A stretch of 64,000 nt of DNA from Thermoleophilia bacterium. Lineage in GTDB: Bacteria > Actinomycetota > Thermoleophilia > Gaiellales > Gaiellaceae. The position numbers and the translations under genes were made by a program. This document shows, piece after piece, positions 26,002 through 34,607 of the stretch (the first letter of the stretch is position 1; every line of letters begins with the position of its first letter). Where the stretch lies: the NCBI GenBank assembly GCA_017882615.1, contig JADGPD010000002.1, positions 24,027 through 88,026 of the forward strand, read 5' to 3'. The notes under the pieces were generated by a model, which was given only the letters and a program-made list of their open reading frames with translations, was not told where the DNA came from and did no database searches.

Positions 26002-27420
26002 ATGAAAGCGATGAGAGAGACGTCCAACGCGAGCGAAAGCAAGCCCTCCGAGGAAGCCTTCAACCTCGGAGCGCTGGTGGCACGCCGCCGCAAAGAGGCG
26101 ACCGAGCTCTGGGCGAAGACGATCAATCCCCAGTTCGCTCGCGTCCTCAGGACGATCGGCTTCGATCGCGAGTGGGCGCGCGCCGAAGGCGCCTACCTCT
26201 GGGACGCCGACGGGAACCGCTACCTCGACATGCTGGGCGGGTTCGGAATGTTCAACGTCGGACGAAACAATCCGCGTATCCGCGCCGCCCTGATCGAAGC
26301 GCTCGAGCTGGACCTCCCCGGCTCGGTTCAGATGGGCACGACGGTGCTTCCGCCTTTGCTCGCCGAGGCTCTGCTGGCCCGAACGCCGGCGCGGCTCGAG
26401 CGCGTTCTTTTCACCAGCAGCGGCACCGAGGCAATCGAGGCGGCGATCAAGCTCGGCCGCGCCGCGACCAAGCGAGCGCGAGTCATCTCGGCCGAGCACG
26501 GTTTTCACGGCCTTACGCTGGGCTCGCTCTCGGTCAACGGCTGCCCCGAGTTCACCAGCAGGTTCGGACCGCTTCTGCCTGATTGCGAGCGCGTCCCATT
26601 CGGCGATCTCGAAGCGCTGGAGCGCGAGTTGCGGCGCGAGGACGTGGCCATCTTCCTGGTCGAGCCGATTCAGGGCAAGGGCGTCAACCTGCCGCCGCCG
26701 GGATACCTGGAGGGAGCGCAGGAGCTCTGCCGCCGCTACGACACTCTCTTCTGCGTCGACGAGGTGCAAACGGGCCTAGGCAGGACGGGGAAGCTGTTTG
26801 CCTTCGAGCACTGGGGCCTCGAGCCCGACATGGTGCCGGTGGCGAAGTCGCTTTCTGGCGGCTACGTGCCCGTCGGCGCGCTGATCATGTCCAAGGCCGT
26901 GCACGAGGCGGTTTTCGACGGCATGGAGAACGCTCTCAGCCACGGCTCGACCTTCGCGCCCAACGAGCTGGCCATGGCAGCGGGCCTGGCGACCCTGCAC
27001 GAGATCGACACGCAGAAGCTGGTCGAACGAAGCGAGCGGCTGGGCGAGATGCTGCTCGAGCTCGGCGGGCGCCTGGCAGCACGCCACGAGGTCGTCAAGG
27101 AGGTTCGCGGGCGCGGCCTGATGTGGGCGATCGAGTTCGCCGAGCCGCCTTCGGGGAGTCGCACCTACCGGGCTATCGAGCGGATTCAACCGGGCCTGTT
27201 CGCCCAGTTTGTGATCGGCCCGCTCTTCTCGGAGCACCGCATCCTGTCGCAGGTCGCCGGTCACTCGATGGCGGTGATCAAGGTGCTCCCACCCCTGGTC
27301 GTCTCCGACGAGGACATCTCCTGGCTGGAAGACGCTCTGGACGACTCGATCGCCAAGGCTCAGCGCCTACCTCGTTCGCTGACGAGACTCGCGCTCGGCT
27401 CGCTGCGCGCATTCTCGTAG
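26002..27420 (+). CDS. hpnO: Class III aminotransferase, probable HpnO
   Basis: The 472-residue PLP enzyme belongs to aminotransferase class III (ornithine/acetylornithine group). It has SSGTEAIEAAIKL for phosphate binding, CVDEVQTGLGRTG with the PLP-contacting Asp, and VAKSLSGGYVPVGALI with the Schiff-base Lys. HpnO converts formylhopane-derived bacteriohopane to aminobacteriohopanetriol; that identity rests on its place divergent from hpnC and on its length, which is longer than biosynthetic ArgD. Alternative substrates cannot be excluded. A second ATG at 26011 is also possible. Confidence 0.75.
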   Translation: MKAMRETSNASESKPSEEAFNLGALVARRRKEATELWAKTINPQFARVLRTIGFDREWARAEGAYLWDADGNRYLDMLGGFGMFNVGRNNPRIRAALIEALELDLPGSVQMGTTVLPPLLAEALLARTPARLERVLFTSSGTEAIEAAIKLGRAATKRARVISAEHGFHGLTLGSLSVNGCPEFTSRFGPLLPDCERVPFGDLEALERELRREDVAIFLVEPIQGKGVNLPPPGYLEGAQELCRRYDTLFCVDEVQTGLGRTGKLFAFEHWGLEPDMVPVAKSLSGGYVPVGALIMSKAVHEAVFDGMENALSHGSTFAPNELAMAAGLATLHEIDTQKLVERSERLGEMLLELGGRLAARHEVVKEVRGRGLMWAIEFAEPPSGSRTYRAIERIQPGLFAQFVIGPLFSEHRILSQVAGHSMAVIKVLPPLVVSDEDISWLEDALDDSIAKAQRLPRSLTRLALGSLRAFS

Positions 27421-27460
27421 CTCTTCCCGCCTGCAGGTTCGGAGATCGAGCCCGGCAGTG

Positions 27461-27664
27461 CTAAAGGAGGATGCGAAGAGCGATCTCCGCCGGGCAGCCG
27501 CGCTTCACGAGATCGATCGCCTCGTGCAGGTCGACTTCCAGGTGGGCAGCCAGCGAAGCGGCGCCGTCGGATGAGTACCCGGCGCGCTCCAGTTCCTCGC
27601 TGCGCCAGCGCACGATGCGATCGAGCTCTGACTCAACGATTACGTTTGTATTGGCCGCAGTCAT
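27461..27664 (-). CDS. Small conserved-looking acidic protein
   Basis: This 67-residue protein opens TAANTNVIVESELDRIVRW and continues with an amphipathic helical pattern (EELERAGYSSDGAASLAAHLEVDLHEA), ending IALRILL. The composition and helices look like a real folded small protein, and AAGGAG lies about 11 nt before the ATG. I recall similar orphan proteins in actinobacteria but know no function. It is convergent with hpnO and upstream of the dnaE end. Confidence 0.65.
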   Translation of the reverse strand: MTAANTNVIVESELDRIVRWRSEELERAGYSSDGAASLAAHLEVDLHEAIDLVKRGCPAEIALRILL

Positions 27665-27823
27665 GGCTGTCCGTGTCTCCTTACTGTACTTGTCGGTTCA
27701 CGGTAGCGCAGCTGGCTCCCTTTTTAGGGGGATATGGGGTCACTCAAAGCAACTCTTACGAAACTTTTACGGAGCGGGTTTTTCGCCCATTGCCGGCTTC
27801 CGCCGCGGGCGGGCCCGAAAAAG

Positions 27824-30800
27824 TCAGGCGACGACGCCGGCTTCGCCGAGAAGAGCCTTGGCCTCGGCGAAGAAATCGCCGCTCGGTTTGACCTTGTAGG
27901 CCGGCCCGAGCCGAAGCTGCCTGGCGCCGTCTGAAGTCTCGACATCGAGCAGCACGGGCGAGTCGCCGGGGAAATCGCGCACCAGCGCCGCGAGCTCGGA
28001 GACGATCCCGGCCGGCGCCCGGCGCGCATCCACCCGCAGACGCACCTCGCGCCGCTCGGGAACAGACTCGAATGCCTTGAGTTCCATCGCCAACAACTTG
28101 GATTCGCCCTCTTTGTGATCGATCCTTCCCTTCACGATCAGGACCTGGTCGGAGGAGCAAAGCTCGCGCGTCTGCGCGTAGACGGAGTTGAAGACGACGA
28201 CCTCCGCCCCACCGCTCACGTCGTCCAAGCGCATGAAGGCCATCGGGTCGCCCTTCTTGGTGGTGAGCTGGCGCACGTGACCGACGATCCCGCCTACGAT
28301 CACGATCTCGCCGTCGCGGCGGCGGCCGAGATCGGACAGTCCACAGTCGGTCTTGCGCCTCAGCTGGTCGCGAATCGCGTGCAGCGGATGCTCGGATACG
28401 TAGAGGCCGAGCACCTCCTTCTCGACCCGCAGCAGCTCGGGCTTGTCGAACTCCTCGCCCGCGATCTCGGGATGGTGTCGGGGATGCTGCTTTCCCCCGT
28501 CCCCGCCGAGGTCGAAGATGGAGCTCTGCCCGCTCATGCGGTCGGCCGAGCGTTTTTGCCCCCAGGCGACGATCTGGTCGAGCATGTCCAGCAGGCCTTT
28601 GCGCGAGGCGCCCGTCGAGTCGAAGGCGCCGCACTTCACCAGCGCCTCGAGCACTCGCTTGTTGACGCAGCCGCCATCGATCCGCTCGACGAAGTCCCAG
28701 ACCGAGGCGAAAACTCCGCCCTCCTCGCGAGCGCTGACGATCGCTCGCGCCGCCCCCTCCCCTACGCCCTTGACGGCGTTCAGACCAAAACGGATCTTCT
28801 CTTCGATCACCGCGAAGTCGGTTTGAGAGAAGTTGACGTCGGGCGGCAGCACCTCGATGCCCATCTCGTCGCAGGCGTTGACGTAGAAGGGAACCCTGTC
28901 TTTGGTGTTCATGACCGAGGAGATCAGAGCGGCCATGTACTGGCAGGGGTAGTGCGCCTTGAGCCAGGCGGTGCGATAGGCGATCAGCGCGTAGCAGGCG
29001 GCGTGCGACTTGTTGAAGGAATAGTCCTGCGCCTTCTCCATGTCCTCCCAGAGGCGGCGCGCAACCTTCGTCTCGACACCGTTTGCTCCGCAGCCGGCGA
29101 TGAACTTCTCCTTGAGCGAAGCCATCAGCTCGTGAATCTTCTTGCCGATCGCCTTGCGCAGATCGTCCGCCTCGGCGGGGCTGAAGCCGGCCAGGTCCTT
29201 GGCGATCTCCATGTACTGCTCCTGGTAGATGCAGATGCCGTAGGTCGAGCCGGTGATCGGCTTCAGGCGCTCGTCGGCGAAACCGACCTGCTCCTTGTCG
29301 TGCTTGCGCTTGGCGTAGACGGGGATGTACTGCATCGGCCCCGGGCGATAGAGGGCGACGAGCGCGATCAGATCCTCGAACACCGTCGGCTTGACCTGGC
29401 GCAGCGCATCGCGCATCCCCGAGGACTCGAACTGGAAGACGCCGGTCGCGTCGCCGCGGGCGAGCATGGCGTAGGTCTTGGCGTCGTCGAGCTCTAACTG
29501 CGAGATGTCGAGGTCGCCGATCAGCTCGACCGCCGTGTCGATCACGTCGAGGTTGCGCAGGCCGAGAAAGTCCATCTTGAGCAGTCCGAGCCGCTCCACG
29601 TCGCCCATCGGGAACTGGGTCACGACCTCCTGGTCGGCGCCCTTCTGCTGCAGCGGCACGATGTCGGTCAGCGGCTGAGCGCCGATGACGACGCCGGCGG
29701 CGTGGATCGAATCCTGGCGCACGAGCCCTTCGAGCGGCCTGGCCAGGTCGACGACCTCCTTGCAGAACGGGTCGGAGTCGTATGCGGCGCGGAGCTCCTG
29801 ACCGGGCCTCAAGCACTCCTCGAGCATCTGGCCCGGACCTTCGGGGATCAGCTTGGCGAAGCGATCGACGGTTCCGTAGGGGATCTCGAGCACCCGCCCG
29901 GCGTCGCGCACCGCGGCCCTTGCGGCCATGGTGCCGAAGGTGATGATCTGAGCGACGCGATCGCGGCCGTACTTCTCGGCCACATAGTTGATCACGCGCT
30001 CGCGGCCTTCGACCGAGAAATCGATGTCGATGTCGGGCATCGACTTGCGCCCGGGGTTCAGGAAGCGCTCGAACAGAAGGTCGTAGCGAATCGGGTCGAT
30101 ATCGGTGATATCCAGGCAATACGCGACGAGCGAGCCGGCCGCCGAGCCGCGGCCCGGTCCGACGCCGACGCCGTCTCGCCGGGCAAAGGCGATGAAGTCC
30201 CAGACGATCAGGAAGTAATCGGCAAAGCCCATTTCGCGAATCGTCTTCAGCTCGAAGCGAAGCCTCTCTTCCAGCTCGGGAGTCACCGTCTCGTAGCGGC
30301 GCTTCAGCCCCTCCTCGCAGAGCGAGACGAGGTACTCGAAGGCGTCTCGTCCCTCGGGGGTCGGGAACGAGGGCAGGAGAATCCGGCCCAGCTCGATCTC
30401 GACCGAGCAGCGCTCGGCAATCTCGAGCGTCGTGCGCATGGCGTCCTCGTGGCCGACGAAGTCGAGCGCCATCTCCTCGGGCGTCTTGAGCCAGAACTGG
30501 TCGGAGTCGAAGCGCCAGCGATTGGGGTTCTTGAGCGAGTCGCCCGACTGGATGCAGAGCAGCGCCTCGTGCGGAAGCGCGTCCTCGCGGCGCAGGTAGT
30601 GGACGTCGCCGGTGGCGACCAGCGGCATCTTCCTTCGCTGCGCCAGTTCGACGAGATTCGGATTGATTCGCTGCTGCACGTCGAGACCGGCGTTCTGTAG
30701 CTCGACGTAGACGTTGTCGCGCCCGAAGATCTGGACGAGCCGGTCGAGCTCGGCCTCGGCGTCCGAGGGACGGTTCTCCTCCAGCGCCTTGCAGACCCGC

Positions 30801-31210
30801 CCGGAAAGACAGCCGGAGAGCACGATCAAGCCCTTGGCGTGGCGCTCGAGCAGCTCCCAGTCGACGCGTGGGCGGTAGTAGTAGCCCTCCAGGTAGCCGA
30901 GCGAGGAGAGCTTGATCAGATTGCCGTAGCCCTCGTTCGAGCCGGCGAGCACGGTCAGGTGAGCGTTGCCCTTTTTCTGAACGCCGCGGTCGTCGCAGAC
31001 ATAGAGCTCGGAGCCGATCACCGGCTTGACGCCGTGCTTGGCGGCCTGGCGGTAGAACTCGACCGCCCCGGCCAGCGAGCCGTGGTCGGTGAGCGCCACG
31101 GCGGGCATCTCCAGCTCGGCCGCTCGCGCCGCCAGAGCCGGGACCCTGCACGCTCCGTCGAGGATCGAGTACTCGGAATGGACATGCAGATGGACGAACT
31201 CGGCGTTCAC
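27824..31210 (-). CDS. dnaE: DNA polymerase III alpha subunit
   Basis: DnaE is the replicative polymerase. The 1128-residue protein starts with the PHP domain (FVHLHVHSEYSILDGA, LTDHGSLAG). The polymerase core follows with the active-site motif MPDIDIDF and the fingers/thumb regions (GPGRGSAAGS, MDFLGLRNL). A helix-hairpin-helix and a C-terminal OB domain (IVGGIVGHVRQLTTKKG) complete it. The motif order is that of DnaE1; DnaE2 is usually linked to imuAB, absent here. The GTG start at 31210 has no Shine-Dalgarno but has TAGAAT 9 nt upstream. The protein is slightly shorter than most actinobacterial DnaE1. Confidence 0.96.
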   Translation of the reverse strand: MNAEFVHLHVHSEYSILDGACRVPALAARAAELEMPAVALTDHGSLAGAVEFYRQAAKHGVKPVIGSELYVCDDRGVQKKGNAHLTVLAGSNEGYGNLIKLSSLGYLEGYYYRPRVDWELLERHAKGLIVLSGCLSGRVCKALEENRPSDAEAELDRLVQIFGRDNVYVELQNAGLDVQQRINPNLVELAQRRKMPLVATGDVHYLRREDALPHEALLCIQSGDSLKNPNRWRFDSDQFWLKTPEEMALDFVGHEDAMRTTLEIAERCSVEIELGRILLPSFPTPEGRDAFEYLVSLCEEGLKRRYETVTPELEERLRFELKTIREMGFADYFLIVWDFIAFARRDGVGVGPGRGSAAGSLVAYCLDITDIDPIRYDLLFERFLNPGRKSMPDIDIDFSVEGRERVINYVAEKYGRDRVAQIITFGTMAARAAVRDAGRVLEIPYGTVDRFAKLIPEGPGQMLEECLRPGQELRAAYDSDPFCKEVVDLARPLEGLVRQDSIHAAGVVIGAQPLTDIVPLQQKGADQEVVTQFPMGDVERLGLLKMDFLGLRNLDVIDTAVELIGDLDISQLELDDAKTYAMLARGDATGVFQFESSGMRDALRQVKPTVFEDLIALVALYRPGPMQYIPVYAKRKHDKEQVGFADERLKPITGSTYGICIYQEQYMEIAKDLAGFSPAEADDLRKAIGKKIHELMASLKEKFIAGCGANGVETKVARRLWEDMEKAQDYSFNKSHAACYALIAYRTAWLKAHYPCQYMAALISSVMNTKDRVPFYVNACDEMGIEVLPPDVNFSQTDFAVIEEKIRFGLNAVKGVGEGAARAIVSAREEGGVFASVWDFVERIDGGCVNKRVLEALVKCGAFDSTGASRKGLLDMLDQIVAWGQKRSADRMSGQSSIFDLGGDGGKQHPRHHPEIAGEEFDKPELLRVEKEVLGLYVSEHPLHAIRDQLRRKTDCGLSDLGRRRDGEIVIVGGIVGHVRQLTTKKGDPMAFMRLDDVSGGAEVVVFNSVYAQTRELCSSDQVLIVKGRIDHKEGESKLLAMELKAFESVPERREVRLRVDARRAPAGIVSELAALVRDFPGDSPVLLDVETSDGARQLRLGPAYKVKPSGDFFAEAKALLGEAGVVA

Positions 31211-31219
31211 AGCCAGACC

Positions 31220-31225
31220 ATTCTA
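31220..31225 (-). promoter_or_regulatory. -10 element of a leaderless dnaE transcript
   Basis: TAGAAT (minus strand) ends 9 nt before the dnaE GTG start. No ribosome binding site intervenes. The -35 box is unclear. Confidence 0.5.
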
Positions 31226-31492
31226 GGAGGGGTAGCGGCCGGTCACGGATTGCTCGGCGCCAAGCGGCGAATCCAGGGTCACTTTATACGGCAAGCTCGG
31301 TCTTACGCGTGCCCGAGCACCTTGTCGTCCCTCTAGTGACGGGCGCTTCTACGAGCGTGCGGAGATGAGCTTGCTTATGAGCCCGGGTGCACGAAGGCTC
31401 CGGCGCTTGCGCCGCGCCCATTCTCGTAGTGACGACGGCGGGCTTCGAACTCGCGCGGCGTCACCGAGGAGCCAAACGGTAGTCGACCGGTG

Positions 31493-31747
31493 CTAGCGCT
31501 TCCTCAGTAAACGAAAAGCGAGCAGGATGATCACCGCGCCAAGGATCGCAACAACAAGCGTCTTCAGATTAAACCCGCTAATAGCGTTATGCACGTTGAA
31601 TATCTTGCCCGCAAGCCAGCCACCCAACAGCGCGCCTACAACTCCGACGACGATGTCGCGAATCAGGCCGAGACCCGATCCCTTCACGATTTTGCCTGCC
31701 ACCCAACCGGCAATTGCACCGACGACGATCCACGTCAACAACCCCAT
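31493..31747 (-). CDS. GlsB/YeaQ/YmgE family membrane protein
   Basis: This small integral membrane protein (84 residues from the ATG at 31747, which has GAGGGTC close upstream) has three hydrophobic segments rich in Gly. They show the family pattern WIVVGAIAGWVAGKIVKG, GVVGALLGGWLAGKIF and a final helix before RLLRKR. The family is called transglycosylase-associated, but the function is uncertain; it is often stress-induced. An in-frame upstream start would add an unconserved 21-residue leader. Confidence 0.88.
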   Translation of the reverse strand: MGLLTWIVVGAIAGWVAGKIVKGSGLGLIRDIVVGVVGALLGGWLAGKIFNVHNAISGFNLKTLVVAILGAVIILLAFRLLRKR

Positions 31748-31925
31748 CTTGACCCTCTTTTCTGTCCGGATCAGATCCGAACTCGCATGCGGCACGGCAA
31801 TGACAAACACGCCGAATATCTCGTCAGTATCTGAGTAACCGTTCCCGATAGGCCGCGACGGGCAAACCCTCGCGCGAACACCCGGCGCTTGCCACAGGCG
31901 GCGGACCGCCCGCTTTCAGCTGCCC

Positions 31926-32438
31926 CTAGCCGGTTACGAAGTAGGCCATCAAGATCGCGTCCACGTACTCCTGACCGCGGCGGTAATGGCGATTGCGGTA
32001 GCCCTCGCGCTCGAAGCCGAACGACTCGTAGAGCTTGATCGCGGCCTCGTTGTGCGGAAAAACGTGCAGCTCGAGCTTGCTCACGCCGCTGGAGCGAGCC
32101 CATTCGACCGCCGTCTCGAGCAGAGCTCGGCCGACTCCGCGGCGGCGGTAGCCGCTGGCCACCATCAGGCCTATGTCGGCTACGTGCTGCGAGGAGGGGT
32201 GATGATCGCGCGTCAGCGAGAGGCGCCCGATGATGCCCTCGTCCGTCTCGGCGACGAAGATGGCGGCATCAGGATGGCGGCGGAGAAGCCGAATCGCGCG
32301 GCGCTCGTCGGAGGTCGAGCGCCAGGTTCCGAGCGTCAGCAGCCAGCCTCCTGGCTCGGCCGCCACGTCGCGCGCCAGGCGCGAGAGAGCGTCGGCGTCG
32401 GAGGGAGCGGCGCGGCGAATTCTCATTGTCTCGTTCAC
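31926..32438 (-). CDS. GNAT-family N-acetyltransferase
   Basis: The 170-residue protein has the GNAT acetyl-CoA site GLMVASGYRRRGVGRALLE, then LELHVFPHNEAAIKLYESFGFEREG, the RimI/phosphinothricin-like C-terminal pattern. The substrate is unknown. The GTG at 32438 overlaps the stop of the gamma-glutamyltransferase gene (GTGA), so it is translated with that gene. An ATG at 32426 is an alternative start. Confidence 0.88.
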   Translation of the reverse strand: MNETMRIRRAAPSDADALSRLARDVAAEPGGWLLTLGTWRSTSDERRAIRLLRRHPDAAIFVAETDEGIIGRLSLTRDHHPSSQHVADIGLMVASGYRRRGVGRALLETAVEWARSSGVSKLELHVFPHNEAAIKLYESFGFEREGYRNRHYRRGQEYVDAILMAYFVTG

Positions 32439-34003
32439 GCGACCACCACGCCGTGGCCGCCGCGCCTGGGATCCCCGGCCGCGGCCAGAGCGCCGTCGGG
32501 GCGAACCTCCACCGCCGAGACGCCGCCGAAGAAGAGATTGCGGTCGCGCCAGCGCACGAGCTCGTAGCCGAGCCGGTCGAGCCCGTCGAGCGCCGCCCGA
32601 TCGACGTCCTCTCCCCCTTCGCACTGCACGATCGGCTCGTCGAGGTGCACGCGCGCCCGGTTCACGGCCTCCTCCACCGGCAGGCCGTGCCCGATCACGT
32701 TCACCACCGTCTGCATGATCGCTCCGCGCAAGCGCACCGAGCCCGCGCTGCCCAGCACCAGCCGCGGCCGCCCGTCCGCAAACACGATCGAGGGCGCCAT
32801 CATGCTGGTCAGCCGCTCACCGGCACGCTCGTCGCCGCCCACCAGATCGTCCTCGCCCAGCATGTTGTTCAGGTGGATGCCGGTGCCGGGCACGAGCACG
32901 CCCGAGCTGGAGCCGAGCGAGCAGGTGAGCGAGGCGGCGTTCCCAGCCGAGTCGACGACCGAGATGTGACTCGTGCCCGTGGGCCGGCCGGGCTCGGGCT
33001 CTCCGGGCGCCGAGCGGCGGACGCGCGCCACGGCCTCCCGAACGGAATCGTCCGAGAGCAACTCGGCCGCAAGCCCACCCCGGCGAAGACAGCCGGCGTA
33101 GCCCTTGCCCGAACGGACGCGTGTCTGCTCGCGCATCACCTCGATCATTCGCGCCAGCGCCGGCACGCTGCCGGGCTCTCCGCCCTCGCCCAGCTCGTCC
33201 AGCAGGCGCAGCCCGTAGGCGACGAGAATCCCGCCCGAAGAGGGAGGTGGATTGGAGACGAACTCGCTACCGCGGTAGCGCGAGCGCACCTGCCGGCGCC
33301 AGACGACGCGGTAGCGCTCGATGTCCTCCAGGGTGATTCCTCCGCCTTCGTCCTGGATGTAGGCGACGAGCCGCCGGCCGAGATCGCCGCCGTAGAGCGC
33401 GCCTGCACCCTCTGCCGCGAGCTGCTCGAGCGTCTGGGCGAGAGCGGGAAGCCGCAGCACGTCGCCGGTCTGGTAGCGCCTCCCGTCCGTCTCGTAGACG
33501 CGGCGGCCCTCCGCGTTGTGGCGGAGGATCGGATCGAGAATCAGGTGCATGAAATCCTGCGCAGGCGTTATCTCGACCCCGGCGCGGGCCAGCTCGATCG
33601 CCGGCTGGGCGAGCTCCCGCCAGGGCAGCTTGCCGAAGCGGCGGTGCACCTCCTCGAGACCCTTCGGAGCGCCGGGCACGGCGCAGGACGCGGCGCCGAT
33701 AGAGAAGGCCTGCGAGGAGTCGGGCTCGAAGGCGACGTCCACCTGCTGCATTCGGGCGCTCGCTCGCGGCCCGTCCCCCAGCCCGGGCACGCAGACGAAG
33801 AAGTCGGCCAGGCGCGTGCGTGCGCTCGCGGCCTCGTGCACGAGGAAGAAGCCGCCGGCGCCCGGGCCGGTGAGCATGCTCTCGGTCACCCAGGAGGCGA
33901 AGGAGGCGGCGATGCAGGCGTCCACGGCCGAGCCGCCTTCGGCCAGGACTCGAGCTCCCGCCTCGGCGGTCAGAGGATGTCCGGCCGCGATCGCGCCTCG
34001 CAT
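32435..34003 (-). CDS. Gamma-glutamyltransferase family protein
   Basis: The 522-residue Ntn-hydrolase cleaves or transfers gamma-glutamyl groups (glutathione-like compounds) or acts as a related acylase. It has the N-terminal AAGHPLTAEAGARVLAEGGSAVDA, NPPPSSGG, the autoprocessing nucleophile Thr344 in GTSHISVVD, and GTGIHLNNML and GSAGSVRL in the small subunit. It lacks a signal peptide, so it is predicted to be cytoplasmic, unlike the classical periplasmic enzyme. The ATG at 34003 has TAGGCT 6 nt upstream and no ribosome binding site. Confidence 0.88.
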   Translation of the reverse strand: MRGAIAAGHPLTAEAGARVLAEGGSAVDACIAASFASWVTESMLTGPGAGGFFLVHEAASARTRLADFFVCVPGLGDGPRASARMQQVDVAFEPDSSQAFSIGAASCAVPGAPKGLEEVHRRFGKLPWRELAQPAIELARAGVEITPAQDFMHLILDPILRHNAEGRRVYETDGRRYQTGDVLRLPALAQTLEQLAAEGAGALYGGDLGRRLVAYIQDEGGGITLEDIERYRVVWRRQVRSRYRGSEFVSNPPPSSGGILVAYGLRLLDELGEGGEPGSVPALARMIEVMREQTRVRSGKGYAGCLRRGGLAAELLSDDSVREAVARVRRSAPGEPEPGRPTGTSHISVVDSAGNAASLTCSLGSSSGVLVPGTGIHLNNMLGEDDLVGGDERAGERLTSMMAPSIVFADGRPRLVLGSAGSVRLRGAIMQTVVNVIGHGLPVEEAVNRARVHLDEPIVQCEGGEDVDRAALDGLDRLGYELVRWRDRNLFFGGVSAVEVRPDGALAAAGDPRRGGHGVVVA

Positions 34004-34009
34004 GCGGAA

Positions 34010-34015
34010 AGCCTA
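34010..34015 (-). promoter_or_regulatory. -10 element before the gamma-glutamyltransferase gene
   Basis: TAGGCT (minus strand) ends 6 nt before the ATG, consistent with a leaderless or near-leaderless mRNA. Confidence 0.4.
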
Positions 34016-34057
34016 GTGCGCTGCGTCGGCCGGCGCGCACAGCCGCGAGAGCGGACG

Positions 34058-34086
34058 TAGACAGCCGATAGCACGTTTGCTATGGT
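34058..34086 (+). promoter_or_regulatory. Promoter with -35 TAGACA and -10 TATGGT
   Basis: TAGACA at 34058-34063 (five of six bases match TTGACA) and TATGGT at 34081-34086 are separated by exactly 17 bp. The GTG at 34095 follows the -10 by 8 nt, placing the predicted transcription start on the start codon. Confidence 0.65.
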
Positions 34087-34094
34087 CAATCCCG

Positions 34095-34607
34095 GTGGCC
34101 GATCTAGAGACACTGCCCCCGTTCGCACGCCGCTGGCTCCTTTACGTGGCGGTAGCGGCTGCCTTGACCGGCCCCTTGCTCGGCCTCGGACTGCTCGGCC
34201 CGAACAGCCTCTGGGTCGCCGCGACCGCGGCGACGGGCTGGCTCACCTGCGCGGGTGGATTGATCATCTGGTCGAGGCTGCCGGACGCCAAGGCGATGCG
34301 CTCCCGTCTCGGTTACGGCGCCGCGGCGTTTGCCTTCGCCATGGTCGCTCTGCTCGTGATCGGCTTCCCCACCGCCGTCTGGATCACCTACCGCTGCCCC
34401 GAGGGTGAGGGCGTCAGTTTCGTGCAGCGCCCGCTCAACCTGCTTGGCCTGCTCATCCCGGCGGTCTACTACGGGATCGGTTACTGGGGATTCCGGCGTC
34501 CACGCAGGCTGCTTTATGCCTGGCCGCTGGCGATCGCCGCCGGGCTCCTCGTTCTCGTCGTCCTCGAGCTGATCTGGAAAGCGAGCTCGGGCTGTAGCCC
34601 GGCTTAG
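34095..34607 (+). CDS. Four-helix membrane protein, function unknown
   Basis: This 170-residue hydrophobic protein has about four predicted membrane segments (near residues 15-35, 40-60, 75-95 and 115-160) and a single RCPEGEGV loop between helices 3 and 4. No family was recognised. I chose the GTG at 34095 because a good promoter puts the transcription start there; an earlier in-frame TTG at 34077 would lie upstream of the predicted transcript. The stop codon TAG overlaps the TAA of the convergent ABC permease gene in TTAG. Confidence 0.7.
   Translation: MADLETLPPFARRWLLYVAVAAALTGPLLGLGLLGPNSLWVAATAATGWLTCAGGLIIWSRLPDAKAMRSRLGYGAAAFAFAMVALLVIGFPTAVWITYRCPEGEGVSFVQRPLNLLGLLIPAVYYGIGYWGFRRPRRLLYAWPLAIAAGLLVLVVLELIWKASSGCSPA

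Noticed and set aside
27756-31151. A second frame of about 1130 codons on the same strand as dnaE, and a 460-codon antisense frame at 28115-29497
   Set aside because: Both are Arg/Pro/Gly-rich shadows of dnaE caused by high GC; they show no family motif, while dnaE has all polymerase motifs.
31400-31480. tRNA T-arm-like sequence containing TTCGAA
   Set aside because: The loop is out of phase with the conserved TTCRANY pattern and no anticodon or acceptor stem can be formed around it.
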